Shown here one piece after another: positions 27,963 to 38,187 of a stretch of DNA of 64,000 nt. The notes below the pieces were generated by a model that ran no database searches, was not told the DNA's origin, and saw only the letters and a program-made list of their open reading frames with translations. Origin of the DNA: Sinorhizobium sp. A49 (GTDB taxonomy: Bacteria > Pseudomonadota > Alphaproteobacteria > Rhizobiales > Rhizobiaceae); NCBI RefSeq assembly GCF_002002725.1, contig NZ_MUNW01000032.1:310001-374000 (forward strand). The letters run 5' to 3'. Numbering within the stretch: position 1 is the first letter of the stretch; each line of letters begins with the position of its first letter. Made by a program: the position numbers and the translations under genes.

Positions 27963-29006
27963 TCATGCGGCTCCCGTCAGCTTGAGAACGAATGCAGTGA
28001 TCACGACCATTGCGAGCGAGATCGGCAAGAAGACCTTCCAGCCGAGACGCATCAGCTGGTCGTAGCGGTAACGCGGAACGAATGCCTTCACCATCGCGAA
28101 CATGAAGAACACGAAGGACGCCTTGAGAACGAACCAGATGATGCCCGGGACCCAGTTGAGGAACCAGACGTCGACCGGAGGCAGCCACCCGCCGAGGAAG
28201 AGAATGGTCGTCAGCGCGCACATCAGGCAGATGGCGGCGTACTCGCCGAGCATGAACATCATGTAGGGCGTGGAGCCGTATTCAACCATGAAGCCGGCGA
28301 CGAGTTCGGATTCCGCTTCCGGCAGATCGAAGGGCGGGCGGTTCGTTTCAGCCAGAGCCGAAATGAAGAACACGACGAACATCGGGAACAGCGCCAGCCA
28401 GTGCCAGTCGAGGAACGATGCCGGCAGACCCAGGTTGGTGCCAATGCCGTTGCTCTGGGCGTTGACGATGTCGGTCAGGTTCAGCGAACCGACGCAGAGC
28501 AGAACGGTGACGATGACGAAGCCGATCGAGACTTCGTAGGAAACCATCTGTGCCGCGGAACGAAGCGCGCCGAGGAAGGGATATTTCGAGTTCGACGCCC
28601 AGCCGCCCATGATGATGCCATAAACTTCAAGAGAAGATATGGCGAACACGAAGAGGATGCCGACGTTGATGTTCGCGATCACCCAGCCGGCATTGAGCGG
28701 GATAACCGCCCAGGCCGCCAGCGCCAGCGTCACGGAGACGAGCGGCGCCAAGAGGAAGATTGCCTTGTTGGCGCCGGCCGGAATTACCGGTTCCTTGAAG
28801 ACGAACTTCAAAAGGTCGGCGAAGGACTGGAAAAGACCCCAGGGGCCCACCACATTCGGACCACGGCGAAGCTGGACAGCAGCCCAGATCTTGCGGTCGG
28901 CCAAAAGAATGTAGGCGATGAAAAGCAGCAGCGCGACCAGCAGCAGCAGCGACTGGGCGACCATGATGATCGCAGGCCAGACATAGGTCGAAATGAAAGC
29001 GTCCAT
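27963..29006 (-). CDS. nuoH: NADH-quinone oxidoreductase subunit H
   Basis: Encodes 347 residues with eight membrane helices, the subunit that forms the quinone-binding chamber with NuoB and NuoD. Landmarks are [24 protein letters not shown], the acidic loop [22 protein letters not shown] split in the usual way, and the [14 protein letters not shown]-terminal block. Length and start are normal. It lies 20 bases after nuoG. Confidence 0.97.
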   Translation of the reverse strand: MDAFISTYVWPAIIMVAQSLLLLVALLLFIAYILLADRKIWAAVQLRRGPNVVGPWGLFQSFADLLKFVFKEPVIPAGANKAIFLLAPLVSVTLALAAWAVIPLNAGWVIANINVGILFVFAISSLEVYGIIMGGWASNSKYPFLGALRSAAQMVSYEVSIGFVIVTVLLCVGSLNLTDIVNAQSNGIGTNLGLPASFLDWHWLALFPMFVVFFISALAETNRPPFDLPEAESELVAGFMVEYGSTPYMMFMLGEYAAICLMCALTTILFLGGWLPPVDVWFLNWVPGIIWFVLKASFVFFMFAMVKAFVPRYRYDQLMRLGWKVFLPISLAMVVITAFVLKLTGAA

Positions 29007-29026
29007 GATACTCTATTCCCTCGCGC

Positions 29027-31108
29027 TCATTCCGCCGCAGCTTTGAAGTTGTTGCGTGCCAAAGCCGAGCACTCGGCCATGACGGCGGATGCGCGCGCTA
29101 TCGGGTTCGTCAAATAGAAGTCTTTGACCGGAGACGCAAACACGGATTTGCCCATCTCACCCGCTTTTTGAGCAAGTGCGGCAATTTCGTCGCCACTGCC
29201 GATGGCAATCGCGTCGATATCGGCGAAATGCGGGTGCGCCGCATAGAGCTTCGAGCGCAATTCACCAAGCGAATCAAAGGGCAGCTTCTTGCCGAGAACG
29301 TCGGAAAGCGCACGAATGATCGCCCAGTCTTCGCGGGCGTCGCCCGGAGCAAAGCCGGCACGGTTGCCGATCTGGACGCGGCCTTCGGTGTTGACCCAGG
29401 TGCCGGACTTTTCGGTGTAGGTGGCGGCCGGCAGGATGACGTCGGCGGCATGCGCGCCGTTATCTCCATGCGAACCGATATAGACGGTAAAGCCCGACTT
29501 GCGACCGGCAAGATCGATCTCGTCAGCACCGAGCAGGAAGAGAACGTCAGAGGCGGACACCATTTCGGCGGCCGTCTTGCCGTTCTTGCCCGGGACGAAG
29601 CCGAGGTCGAGACCACCGACGCGCGACGCGGCTGTGTGCAGAACGGCAAAGCCGTTCCAGTCTGCGGTCACTGCACCGACGGCACCTGCGAGCTTTGCAG
29701 CAGCCGCGAGAACGGCAGGACCGCCCTCCCCTGCAACCGCACCCTGACCGATGATGATCATCGGGCGCTGCGCCTTCTTCAGGGTCGCTGCAAACTTGCC
29801 CTTGCCGGACACGAGCTCGGCCAGCGTCTCGGTGCCCGCACCGAGATATTCGTATTCGTAGCGCAGTTCACCCGGCTCGCCGATGACGGCGATCGGGAAA
29901 TTGCCCATCCGGAAACGCTTGCGGATGCGTGCGTTCAGAACGGAGGCTTCGAAGCGCGGGTTCGAGCCGATGATCAGCAGCGCGTCGGCGCTTTCGATGC
30001 CCTGGATCGTCGGGTTGAAGATGTAGCTGGCGCGGCCGAGCGACGGATCGAGTGCGGCGCCATCCTGGCGGCAGTCGATGTTTTCGGAGCCGAGCGAAGC
30101 CAGCAGTTCCTTCAGCGCGTACATTTCTTCGACGGAAGCGAGATCGCCGGCGATGGCGCCGATCTTGTCACCGGACGTCGCGGCAACGGCGGCCTTGATG
30201 GCTTCGAACGCCTCACTCCAGCTGGCTGCCTGCAGACGACCATCCTTCTTGACGTATGGGCGGTCGAGACGCTGGGTCTTCAGGCCGTCCCAGATGAAGC
30301 GGCTCTTGTCGGAGATCCACTCTTCGTTGATGTCCTCGTTGACCCGCGGCATGATGCGCATCACTTCGCGGCCACGGGTATCGACGCGGATGGCCGAACC
30401 GAGCGCATCCATCACGTCGATGGATTCGGTCTTGTTCAGTTCCCACGGACGCGCGGTAAACGCGAAGGGCTTCGACGTCAGCGCGCCGACCGGGCAGAGA
30501 TCAACGACGTTGCCCTGAAGCTCGGAGGTCATCGCCTGTTCGAGATAGGTGGTGATCTCAGCGTCTTCGCCGCGGCCGATGAGGCCAAGCTCGGCAATGC
30601 CGGCGACTTCCGTGGTGAAACGAACGCAGCGCGTGCAGTGGATGCAGCGGTTCATTACCGTCTTGACCAACGGGCCGATGTACTTGTCTTCGACGGCGCG
30701 CTTGTTTTCCTGGTAGCGCGAGCTGTCGATGCCGAAGGCCATCGCCTGGTCCTGCAGGTCGCATTCGCCGCCCTGGTCGCAGATCGGGCAATCGAGCGGG
30801 TGGTTGATCAGCAGGAATTCCATGACGCCTTCACGGGCCTTCTTGACCATCGGCGTGGTCGTGAAGACTTCCGGCGTCTCGCCGTTCGGGCCCGGACGAA
30901 GGTCGCGCACGCCCATGGCGCAGGAGGCGGCAGGCTTGGGCGGCCCCCCCTTCACCTCGATCAGACACATGCGGCAGTTACCGGCGACCGACAGCCGCTC
31001 ATGGAAACAGAAGCGCGGAACCTCGGCGCCGGCCTCTTCGCACGCCTGAAGCAGCGTGAAATGATCCGGGACCTCGATCTCTTTTCCGTCGACTTTCAGC
31101 TTTGCCAT
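29027..31108 (-). CDS. nuoG: NADH-quinone oxidoreductase subunit G
   Basis: Encodes 693 residues. The N-terminus is a 2Fe-2S ferredoxin domain (CEEAGAEVPRFCFHERLSVAGNCRMCL in two parts), then a His-Cys 4Fe-4S motif around HPLDCPICDQGGECDLQDQ and a second 4Fe-4S motif NRCIHCTRCVRF. A molybdopterin-oxidoreductase-like domain without cofactor fills the rest. I start at MAKLKVDGKEIEVP, the family N-terminus, 22 residues after the longest open reading. It relays electrons from NuoEF towards NuoI. Confidence 0.96.
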   Translation of the reverse strand: MAKLKVDGKEIEVPDHFTLLQACEEAGAEVPRFCFHERLSVAGNCRMCLIEVKGGPPKPAASCAMGVRDLRPGPNGETPEVFTTTPMVKKAREGVMEFLLINHPLDCPICDQGGECDLQDQAMAFGIDSSRYQENKRAVEDKYIGPLVKTVMNRCIHCTRCVRFTTEVAGIAELGLIGRGEDAEITTYLEQAMTSELQGNVVDLCPVGALTSKPFAFTARPWELNKTESIDVMDALGSAIRVDTRGREVMRIMPRVNEDINEEWISDKSRFIWDGLKTQRLDRPYVKKDGRLQAASWSEAFEAIKAAVAATSGDKIGAIAGDLASVEEMYALKELLASLGSENIDCRQDGAALDPSLGRASYIFNPTIQGIESADALLIIGSNPRFEASVLNARIRKRFRMGNFPIAVIGEPGELRYEYEYLGAGTETLAELVSGKGKFAATLKKAQRPMIIIGQGAVAGEGGPAVLAAAAKLAGAVGAVTADWNGFAVLHTAASRVGGLDLGFVPGKNGKTAAEMVSASDVLFLLGADEIDLAGRKSGFTVYIGSHGDNGAHAADVILPAATYTEKSGTWVNTEGRVQIGNRAGFAPGDAREDWAIIRALSDVLGKKLPFDSLGELRSKLYAAHPHFADIDAIAIGSGDEIAALAQKAGEMGKSVFASPVKDFYLTNPIARASAVMAECSALARNNFKAAAE

Positions 31109-31212
31109 CTTCGTACTCAATCCTGTCTTCCATCCGTCCACCTTCGAGGCGACGGACAATTCCAACACAGCCATGCTGCTTGCCGGTGGTGACCTCTGCC
31201 GGTCACCGCCTC

Positions 31213-31887
31213 TTATTCTTTTGCGCCTTTCAGCGCCTTTGCCTGCTTTACCCAGTCGTCGCGCAGAATACGTCCGCCAAAGCCCAGATCGTCGTCGAAG
31301 CGGGCAACATCAGCGTCGCTCCACGCGGCGATATCCGCGAACCGGCGAATGCCCTTGCCGTTCAGCACCTGCTCGAGCTTCGGGCCGACGCCGGAAATCC
31401 GCTTGAGGTCATCGGCGGCACGAGCCTTTGACCGTGAAGCTGCCGGCGCCTTTACGGACCCTGCCGGTTTCTTCTCAGCCTTCGGCTTCGATATCGCACT
31501 CTTCTTCGCCGCAACCGGCTTCACGGTCTCTTGCGGCCTTGCTTCCGCCTGAACCGGAGCAGCCTTGGCCGGGACGACTTCGGCCGTCACTCCTGCCTGC
31601 GGCTGGTCAGCCAAAGCCGAGCCCTTCTGCAATGCTTCGACGGCGCCCTGCATCGCACCGAGCATGACGCCGGCGATATGGCTCGACAGACCGAAACCAA
31701 GCGCCGTCGCCGCGGCAACAGCTCCTGCCGGATGTGCCATCAGCGGATGCAGTGGCACCTGCGACATGCCTTTCATCCATTCGGCCATGCCGAACGGATC
31801 GGCCGGATCAGCGCCAAGCGGACGTGCGGACGAAATGCCGCTTTCGGCCTCTCCCCTCACCTGTCCATCCTTGCGTGCGCCGGCCAT
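31213..31887 (-). CDS. helix-hairpin-helix protein inside the nuo operon
   Basis: Encodes 224 residues. Residues 1-90 hold a short helical segment with an alanine/glycine-rich patch (GAVAAATALGFGLSSHIAGVM); 90-160 is a low-complexity Ala/Lys/Pro linker; 160-224 is a helix-hairpin-helix domain containing ISGVGPKLEQVLNGKGIRRF and ending RDDWVKQAKALKG. That last domain closely matches the C-terminal extension of NuoE in this same operon (ISGVGPKIEGTL and RDDWVKQAKAL). It sits between nuoF and nuoG with 6 and 104 base gaps. A role in complex I assembly or as an accessory subunit is inference only; it is not one of the 14 core subunits. Confidence 0.8.
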   Translation of the reverse strand: MAGARKDGQVRGEAESGISSARPLGADPADPFGMAEWMKGMSQVPLHPLMAHPAGAVAAATALGFGLSSHIAGVMLGAMQGAVEALQKGSALADQPQAGVTAEVVPAKAAPVQAEARPQETVKPVAAKKSAISKPKAEKKPAGSVKAPAASRSKARAADDLKRISGVGPKLEQVLNGKGIRRFADIAAWSDADVARFDDDLGFGGRILRDDWVKQAKALKGAKE

Positions 31888-31893
31888 GGCCCG

Positions 31894-33198
31894 TTACTCC
31901 GCCGCTTCCAGCACCGCGCCGTGCGAGGACGCGTTGCGGGTGTATTCGTCGATGCGCTTTTCGATCTCCGGACGGAAATTGCGGATCAGACCCTGGATCG
32001 GCCAAGCGGCCGCATCACCCAGAGCACAGATCGTGTGACCTTCGATCTGCTTGGTCACATCGAACAGCATGTCGATTTCGCGCTTCTGGGCGCGGCCCTG
32101 GACCATGCGCTCCATCACGCGCCACATCCAGCCAGTGCCTTCGCGGCACGGCGTGCACTGGCCGCAGCTCTCGTGCTTGAAGAAGGCCGAGATGCGGGCG
32201 ATCGCCTTGATGATATCGGTGGAGCGATCCATGACGATGGCAGCAGCCGTACCGAAGGACGACTTGACTTCGCGAAGCCCGTCGAAATCCATCGGGCAGT
32301 CGATGATGTCTTCCGCCTTGACCACCGGGCACGATGCGCCGCCCGGAATGACCGCGAGTAGATTGTCCCAGCCGCCACGAATGCCGCCGGCATGCTTGTC
32401 GACGAGCTCACGGAAGGTGATGCCCATCGATTCTTCGACCGTGCACGGCTTGTTGACGTGGCCTGACAGCATGAACAGCTTGGTGCCGACGTTGTTCGGG
32501 CGACCGATCGCCGAGAACCAGCCGGCGCCGCGGCGCAGGATCGTCGGGGCAACGGCAATCGACTCGACGTTGTTGACGGTCGTCGGGCAGCCGTAGAGGC
32601 CCATGTTGGCCGGGAACGGCGGTTTCAGGCGCGGTTGGCCCTTCTTGCCTTCAAGGCTTTCGAGAAGTGCTGTTTCTTCGCCGCAGATGTAAGCGCCTGC
32701 GCCGTGATGGACATAAATGTCCATGTCCCAGCCGAGCTTGTTGTTCTTGCCGAGCAGGCCGGCGTCGTAGCACTCGTCGATTGCTGCCTGCAGCGCCTCG
32801 CGCTCGCGGATGTATTCGCCGCGAACATAGATATAAGCAGTGTGTGCGCCCATGGCGAAGCTGGCGATGACGCAGCCTTCGATCAGCGTGTGCGGATCGT
32901 GACGCATGATGTCACGGTCCTTGCAGGTGCCCGGCTCTGATTCGTCGGCGTTGACGACCAGATAGTGCGGACGTCCGTCGCTTTCCTTCGGCATGAAGGA
33001 CCACTTGAGACCGGTCGGGAAGCCGGCGCCGCCACGACCGCGAAGACCCGAGGCCTTCATCTCGTTGACGATCCAGTCGCGACCCTTTTCAAGGATCTGC
33101 TTGGTGCCGTCCCAATGGCCACGGCTCATCGCGCCCTTGAGAGACTTGTCCTTGAGGCCGTAGATATTGGTAAAGATGCGATCTTCATCTCTGAGCAT
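31894..33198 (-). CDS. nuoF: NADH-quinone oxidoreductase subunit F
   Basis: Encodes 434 residues. The NADH/FMN-binding glycine-rich block is [18 protein letters not shown], a second nucleotide-binding stretch is [19 protein letters not shown], and the 4Fe-4S (N3) motif is [11 protein letters not shown] with a distant cysteine in [11 protein letters not shown]. It oxidises NADH and passes electrons to FMN and N3. It lies 11 bases after nuoE. Confidence 0.97.
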   Translation of the reverse strand: MLRDEDRIFTNIYGLKDKSLKGAMSRGHWDGTKQILEKGRDWIVNEMKASGLRGRGGAGFPTGLKWSFMPKESDGRPHYLVVNADESEPGTCKDRDIMRHDPHTLIEGCVIASFAMGAHTAYIYVRGEYIREREALQAAIDECYDAGLLGKNNKLGWDMDIYVHHGAGAYICGEETALLESLEGKKGQPRLKPPFPANMGLYGCPTTVNNVESIAVAPTILRRGAGWFSAIGRPNNVGTKLFMLSGHVNKPCTVEESMGITFRELVDKHAGGIRGGWDNLLAVIPGGASCPVVKAEDIIDCPMDFDGLREVKSSFGTAAAIVMDRSTDIIKAIARISAFFKHESCGQCTPCREGTGWMWRVMERMVQGRAQKREIDMLFDVTKQIEGHTICALGDAAAWPIQGLIRNFRPEIEKRIDEYTRNASSHGAVLEAAE

Positions 33199-33209
33199 GG
33201 TTCACCTCT

Positions 33210-34337
33210 TTACCGCGGCTTCTTGCCGAAAACTTTGATGTATTCGGCTTCGCCACCCTTGGCGAGCGCCTTGGCCTGCTTGACCCAATCGTCACGTTCG
33301 ATCCGGCCCTTGAAATTGAGATAGCCGTCGACCCACTCGCGCTCGGCCTTCTTCCACGACGCGACTTGCGCGAACGTGTAGATGCCGAGCTCGTGCAGTG
33401 TGCCTTCGATCTTCGGGCCAACGCCGGAGATCAGCTTGAGATCGTCGACTGCATCAGGCTTGGCGATGCCCGCCGGACGGTTCTTGTCTTCGAGCGACGG
33501 TTTTCCGGAAACCTCGGCCGCCTTGGCGGGCTTCGACTTGTCGGCGGTATCGCCTTCGACCTTGGCGTTTTCAGCCGCTGCCGCCTTCGCAGTTGCCGGC
33601 GTCTTTACCGCAGCGTTCGTCTCGCTGGCGTCGGTCTTGACGCGCGCTGCGTTCGACGGCGGAACGCTGACAACAGGCGCGTCGCTGATGTTCTTTGCGC
33701 TCGCGGGAGCCTTCTTCACCGATGCGTCCGGCGTCGTCAGTGTGGTCGGACCACCTTCCGGCGCTGAAAACACACGGTCAATCTGCGGACCGGTCGCGAC
33801 TTCGGCACCCTTGCCTGCATCGAAGCGGTCGATGATCTGCTCGAGCTGCTCGGGCGTCAGGTCTTCATAGGTGTCCTTGAAGATCATGACCATCGGCGCG
33901 TTCACGCAGGCGCCCTGACATTCCACTTCTTCCCACGACAGCGTGCCGCTCTCGTTGAGCGTGAAGGGATCATGGGCGATCTTGCTCTTGCAGACCCGGA
34001 TCAGATCTTCAGCGCCGCGCAGCATGCACGGCGTCGTGCCGCAGACCTGAACGTGGGCGCGTGTTCCGACCGGCTTCAGCTGGAACTGGGTATAGAAGGT
34101 CGCGACTTCGAGCACGCGGATATAGGCCATGCCGAGCATGTCGGCGATCGATTCGATCGCGGCCTTCGTTACCCAGCCGTCCTGCTCCTGCGCCCGCATC
34201 AACAGCGGAATGACCGCTGACTGCTCGCGGCCTTTCGGATACTTCTGGATTGTCTTTTGTGCCCAAGCGGCGTTTTCGCGATTGAACGCGAATGCGGCCG
34301 GCTGGACATTGTCTTCGGCTAGTCGACGAACAGACAT
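33210..34337 (-). CDS. nuoE: NADH-quinone oxidoreductase subunit E with C-terminal extension
   Basis: Encodes 375 residues, about twice the length of E. coli NuoE (166). Residues 1-200 are the thioredoxin-like 2Fe-2S domain, with cluster N1a cysteines in VCGTTPCMLRG and ECQGACVNAPM. Residues 205-300 are a low-complexity Ala/Lys/Thr linker, and 300-375 form a helix-hairpin-helix domain (ISGVGPKIEGTL, RDDWVKQAKALAKGG). I believe the long form is common in rhizobia. The extension shares its domain with the extra protein encoded at 31213-31887. Confidence 0.95.
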   Translation of the reverse strand: MSVRRLAEDNVQPAAFAFNRENAAWAQKTIQKYPKGREQSAVIPLLMRAQEQDGWVTKAAIESIADMLGMAYIRVLEVATFYTQFQLKPVGTRAHVQVCGTTPCMLRGAEDLIRVCKSKIAHDPFTLNESGTLSWEEVECQGACVNAPMVMIFKDTYEDLTPEQLEQIIDRFDAGKGAEVATGPQIDRVFSAPEGGPTTLTTPDASVKKAPASAKNISDAPVVSVPPSNAARVKTDASETNAAVKTPATAKAAAAENAKVEGDTADKSKPAKAAEVSGKPSLEDKNRPAGIAKPDAVDDLKLISGVGPKIEGTLHELGIYTFAQVASWKKAEREWVDGYLNFKGRIERDDWVKQAKALAKGGEAEYIKVFGKKPR

Positions 34338-34353
34338 TCTTCACGACACCTTA

Positions 34354-34608
34354 TCAGTTAATCGATCCACACCGCGACTTCGTCACCGAAACGAACTCGC
34401 AGGCATAGGCCGACTGGTCTTTTTGTAAAAATACGATGTAGCGCGTGCCGTTGGCCACGGCTGCCTTGATCTCGTAGCCGTTGGCCACGAGGTCGGCCAT
34501 CGAGCCCCCACGCATTCCGGCAGACGCTTCGCTGTTGGTGGAATCCTGCGCGGATGCCCCCGTTGCCAGCATAAGAAATCCTGCCATTGCCAGGGGCGCG
34601 AAACGCAT
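34354..34608 (-). CDS. small secreted protein between nuoD and nuoE
   Basis: Encodes 84 residues: a signal peptide (about 1-20, APLAMAGFLMLATGASA) and a mature domain of about 63 residues with YEIKAAVANGTRYIVFLQKDQSAYACEFV and two cysteines near the C-terminus (CEF...RCG) that could form a disulfide. The start overlaps the nuoD stop by one base (TGATG) and the stop is 16 bases before nuoE, so it is translated with the complex I genes although it should be periplasmic. I do not recognise a family beyond small alphaproteobacterial hypothetical proteins. Confidence 0.75.
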   Translation of the reverse strand: MRFAPLAMAGFLMLATGASAQDSTNSEASAGMRGGSMADLVANGYEIKAAVANGTRYIVFLQKDQSAYACEFVSVTKSRCGSIN

Positions 34609-35798
34609 CAGCGATCCACCTCACCGAACACGATATCGAGGGAGCCCAGCACAGCCGATACGTCGGCAAGCTGGTGTCCGCGACAGAGGAAGTCCATCGC
34701 CTGCAGATGCGCGTAGCCCGGGGCACGGATCTTGCAGCGATAGGGCTTGTTGCTACCGTCGGAGACGAGGTAGACGCCGAATTCGCCCTTGGGCGCTTCG
34801 ACGGCTGCATAAACCTCACCCGCCGGCACGTGGTAGCCTTCGGTGTAGAGCTTGAAGTGGTGGATCAGCGCTTCCATCGAGCGCTTCATCTCACCGCGCT
34901 TCGGCGGAACGATCTTGCCGTCCATCGACGAGACCGGGCCGACCTTGGCATCGCCGAGCAGGCGATTGACGCATTGGCGCATGATCTTGGCCGACTCGCG
35001 CATTTCGATCATGCGGATGAGATAACGATCGAAGCAGTCGCCGTTCTTGCCGATCGGAATGTCGAATTCCATATCCGAATAGCATTCGTAGGGCTGCGAA
35101 CGACGCAGGTCCCAGGCAGCGCCGGAACCGCGAACCATCACGCCCGAGAAACCCCAGGCCCAGGCGTCTTCCAGCTTGACGACGCCGATGTCGACGTTGC
35201 GCTGTTTGAAGATGCGGTTGCCGGTCAGAAGCTCATCGATATCGTCGACGGTCTTCAGGAACGGGTCGATCCACTTGCCGATGTCTTCGACCAGTTCGTG
35301 CGGCAGATCCTGATGCACGCCGCCGGGACGGAAATAGGCCGAGTGCATGCGCGCGCCGCAGGCACGCTCATAGAACACCATCAGCTTCTCGCGTTCCTCG
35401 AAGCCCCAGAGCGGCGGCGTCAGCGCGCCGACGTCCATGGCCTGGGTCGTCACGTTCAGAAGATGCGACAGGATGCGGCCGATTTCCGAGTAGAGAACGC
35501 GGATCAGCTGGCCGCGGATCGGAACTTCGGTTCCAGTCAGTTTTTCCACGGCAAGCGCAAAGGCGTGCTCCTGGTTCATCGGCGCGACGTAGTCGAGCCG
35601 ATCGAAATAGGGAATAGCCTGCAGATAGGTCTTGGTTTCGATCAGCTTCTCGGTGCCGCGATGCAGCAGGCCGATATGCGGGTCGACGCGCTCGACGATT
35701 TCGCCATCAAGCTCGAGCACCAGACGCAGAACGCCGTGCGCCGCCGGATGCTGCGGACCAAAGTTGATGTTGAAATTGCGGACGTTATGTTCGGTCAT
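34608..35798 (-). CDS. nuoD: NADH-quinone oxidoreductase subunit D
   Basis: Encodes 396 residues homologous to the large subunit of NiFe hydrogenases but without metal-binding cysteines. Quinone-site residues are expected in [15 protein letters not shown] (near 10-25), where the histidine hydrogen-bonds the quinone head group. The C-terminus [20 protein letters not shown] is typical. It lies about 57 bases after nuoC and overlaps the small secreted-protein gene. Confidence 0.97.
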   Translation of the reverse strand: MTEHNVRNFNINFGPQHPAAHGVLRLVLELDGEIVERVDPHIGLLHRGTEKLIETKTYLQAIPYFDRLDYVAPMNQEHAFALAVEKLTGTEVPIRGQLIRVLYSEIGRILSHLLNVTTQAMDVGALTPPLWGFEEREKLMVFYERACGARMHSAYFRPGGVHQDLPHELVEDIGKWIDPFLKTVDDIDELLTGNRIFKQRNVDIGVVKLEDAWAWGFSGVMVRGSGAAWDLRRSQPYECYSDMEFDIPIGKNGDCFDRYLIRMIEMRESAKIMRQCVNRLLGDAKVGPVSSMDGKIVPPKRGEMKRSMEALIHHFKLYTEGYHVPAGEVYAAVEAPKGEFGVYLVSDGSNKPYRCKIRAPGYAHLQAMDFLCRGHQLADVSAVLGSLDIVFGEVDR

Positions 35799-35855
35799 AC
35801 CGATTGCTCCAGGCCGGACGGCGCCCTCGAAGGGTCGCCGCGGGCCGACTTAGTC

Positions 35856-36461
35856 TCACCGTGCTTTCGCCTTCTCGTCGCCGGGCAGGACGTATTCCGT
35901 CCCTTCCCACGGGGAGAGGAAGTCGAAGTTGCGGAATTCCTGCTTCAGTTCGACGGGCTCATAGACGACGCGCTTTGCTTCGTCATCATAGCGAACCTCG
36001 ACAAACCCGGTAACCGGGAAGTCCTTGCGCAGCGGATGCCCTTCGAAACCGTAGTCCGTCAGGATGCGACGCAGGTCCGGATGGCCGGTAAACAGGATGC
36101 CGTACATGTCGTAGGCTTCGCGCTCGAACCAGTCGGCGCCCGGAAAGACGCCGGTGGCGGACGGCACAGGCTCGCCTTCGCCGGTCGCAACCTTGATGCG
36201 CACGCGCAGATTCTGGCGCGGCGAAAGCAGGTGATAGACGACGTCGAAACGATCCGACCGCTGCGGCCAGTCGACACCGCAGACATCGACAAAGTTGATG
36301 AAGGCGCACTGCACGTCGTCGCGCAGGAACGTCAACAATTCGATCAGGTTTGCAGCCGTCGTCGTCAGCGTCAGTTCGCCGTAGTTGATCGCGGCGTCCG
36401 AAATCAGCTGGCTGCGCGTCTCGCGCAGATAGGAGGCAAGCTCGTTCAGGGCTTCACTCAT
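35856..36461 (-). CDS. nuoC: NADH-quinone oxidoreductase subunit C
   Basis: Encodes 201 residues of the 30-kDa peripheral arm subunit. Landmarks are [26 protein letters not shown] in two adjacent strands and the family signature [27 protein letters not shown]. It is separate from nuoD, unlike the fused nuoCD of E. coli. Gap to nuoB is 18 bases. Confidence 0.97.
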   Translation of the reverse strand: MSEALNELASYLRETRSQLISDAAINYGELTLTTTAANLIELLTFLRDDVQCAFINFVDVCGVDWPQRSDRFDVVYHLLSPRQNLRVRIKVATGEGEPVPSATGVFPGADWFEREAYDMYGILFTGHPDLRRILTDYGFEGHPLRKDFPVTGFVEVRYDDEAKRVVYEPVELKQEFRNFDFLSPWEGTEYVLPGDEKAKAR

Positions 36462-36479
36462 GTTCAGAACCCCCTACCC

Positions 36480-37058
36480 TTAGCGTTCGATCGTGCCGGT
36501 CCGGCGGATCTTCTTCTGCAGCAGGAGCACGCCGTAAAGCAGCGCTTCTGCTGTGGGAGGACAGCCTGGCACATAGATATCAACGGGCACGACACGGTCG
36601 CAGCCACGCACGACGGAATAGGAATAGTGATAGTAGCCGCCGCCATTGGCGCATGAACCCATCGAGATCACATAACGCGGCTCCGGCATCTGGTCGTAGA
36701 CCTTGCGGAGCGCGGGCGCCATCTTGTTGGTCAGCGTGCCGGCAACGATCATCACGTCGGACTGGCGCGGTGACGCGCGCGGCGCAAAGCCGAAGCGCTC
36801 GGCGTCGTAACGCGGCATCGACATCTGCATCATCTCGACGGCGCAGCAGGCAAGACCGAAGGTCATCCACATCAGCGAACCGGTGCGCGCCCAGGTGATG
36901 AGCTCATCGGTCGAGGTGACCAGAAAACCCTTGTCGGCGAGCTCGTTGTTGATCTCGCCGAAGAATGCATCATTGCTGCCGATCGGCTTGCCGGTCGAGG
37001 GATCGATGATCCCCTTCGGCTTGGGCGCAACGAGCGTGGTGCCGGATGCTAGTTCCAT
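36480..37058 (-). CDS. nuoB: NADH-quinone oxidoreductase subunit B
   Basis: Encodes 192 residues. Ligands of the terminal 4Fe-4S cluster N2 are the tandem cysteines in [10 protein letters not shown] plus cysteines in [16 protein letters not shown] and [15 protein letters not shown] start at [13 protein letters not shown]; this ATG lies in the last codons of nuoA, giving a 10-base overlap and translational coupling. Confidence 0.97.
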   Translation of the reverse strand: MELASGTTLVAPKPKGIIDPSTGKPIGSNDAFFGEINNELADKGFLVTSTDELITWARTGSLMWMTFGLACCAVEMMQMSMPRYDAERFGFAPRASPRQSDVMIVAGTLTNKMAPALRKVYDQMPEPRYVISMGSCANGGGYYHYSYSVVRGCDRVVPVDIYVPGCPPTAEALLYGVLLLQKKIRRTGTIER

Positions 37059-37414
37059 TCCAGCGCTCCCTTCTTCCATTCATAAATAAAGCCGATCGTC
37101 AGCACACCGAGGAAGACCATCATGGACCAGAATCCGAACCAGCCCAGCTGGTGGAACGAAACGGCCCACGGGAAGAGGAAGGCGACTTCCAGGTCGAAGA
37201 TGATGAAGAGGATCGACACAAGGTAGAAACGAATGTCGAACTTCATGCGAGCGTCGTCGAACGCATTGAAACCGCATTCGTAGGCCGACAGCTTTTCCGA
37301 ATCAGGCGCCTTGAACGCCACGGCGAAAGGGGCAACCAAAAGTGCCACACCGATCACAAGTGCGATTCCAATGAAAATCGCGATCGGAACATAGGAACCG
37401 AGAAGTTCAGTCAT
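37049..37414 (-). CDS. nuoA: NADH-quinone oxidoreductase subunit A
   Basis: Encodes 121 residues with three membrane helices and the family block [44 protein letters not shown], in which the cysteine-containing loop contacts the quinone chamber. I start at [14 protein letters not shown]; a longer reading to 37546 adds an unrelated tail. It is the first gene of the nuo operon. The promoter should lie in 37415-37709, but I find no convincing -35/-10 pair there. Confidence 0.97.
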   Translation of the reverse strand: MTELLGSYVPIAIFIGIALVIGVALLVAPFAVAFKAPDSEKLSAYECGFNAFDDARMKFDIRFYLVSILFIIFDLEVAFLFPWAVSFHQLGWFGFWSMMVFLGVLTIGFIYEWKKGALEWN

Positions 37415-37709
37415 TGTTATCCGTCCCTGCCTGCGGGAGGGCGCATGGGAGAGCGCCAAACAACAAATCTCGCAGGCCGAAAAATATGTTGCAACGCCAG
37501 AGTGGTTAGCGCAGCCCGCGCTTGCGCGCAAGCCTTCGAGGGGCATTTAAACCGGTTCGCGACACAGGATTGGACGACGTGCCGCGGCAAAGCGCTGATT
37601 TGCAGGGATGGGCAGACTTTACGGTAAAATCGTAGCTTGAAGGACAGATTGCCGCACTGCAAAAGAGGCTATTCGCAGTCATATTATATCGGAGGGATCA
37701 AGGGGTAAA

Positions 37710-37786
37710 TGGCGCGAGTGACGGGGCTCGAACCCGCGACCTCCGGCGTGACAGGCCGGCACTCTAACCGACTGAGCTACACCCGC
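37710..37786 (-). tRNA. tRNA-Asp (GTC)
   Basis: A 77-base cloverleaf on the minus strand: acceptor GCGGGTG pairs with CACTCGC (one G-T pair), D-arm AGCTCAGTCGGTTAGAGT, anticodon stem-loop with GTC, TGG-type T-arm GCGGGTTCGAGCCCCGT, discriminator G73, and encoded CCA. It is identical to the copy at 37862-37938. Confidence 0.97.
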
Positions 37787-37861
37787 GCATATGACCCAAG
37801 GGGCCAGTATTACCACCATCGGCATTTTCTGAAAATGCCTCAAGTCAAACCATGTCAAGAA

Positions 37862-37938
37862 TGGCGCGAGTGACGGGGCTCGAACCCGCGACCTCCGGCG
37901 TGACAGGCCGGCACTCTAACCGACTGAGCTACACCCGC
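37862..37938 (-). tRNA. tRNA-Asp (GTC), second identical copy
   Basis: Same 77-base sequence as the copy at 37710-37786, CCA encoded, separated by 75 bases. The two are probably one transcript, this being the upstream copy on the minus strand. Confidence 0.97.
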
Positions 37939-38187
37939 ATCATCTTGAAGTGGCTGGGACGTTTCCGCCCCGGCACCGAAGCGGGCTTGCCCGTTCGATG
38001 AGCGGCTAACTAAGCGGTTCGCATTTGGGTGTCAAGCGTGTTTGGAGACAAATCCATGACAGAGCCAATTTTGATCCACAGGCAAGATCAAAGCCGGCTC
38101 TTCCCTCCCCTACAATTAGGAAGCCCGCTTCCCTATGCGGTCGGACGTCCCGCCATGAGGAGAGCCGGTGCGCGGATGTTATACAAC

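Noticed and set aside
13873-37414. The whole minus-strand block as one giant operon
   Set aside because: The 779-base gap before proS with a strong terminator, and gaps near rnj and mce, indicate several transcripts.
37710-37938. Duplicated 77-base sequence as a mobile repeat
   Set aside because: Both copies are complete tRNA-Asp genes; tandem identical tRNA genes are ordinary.
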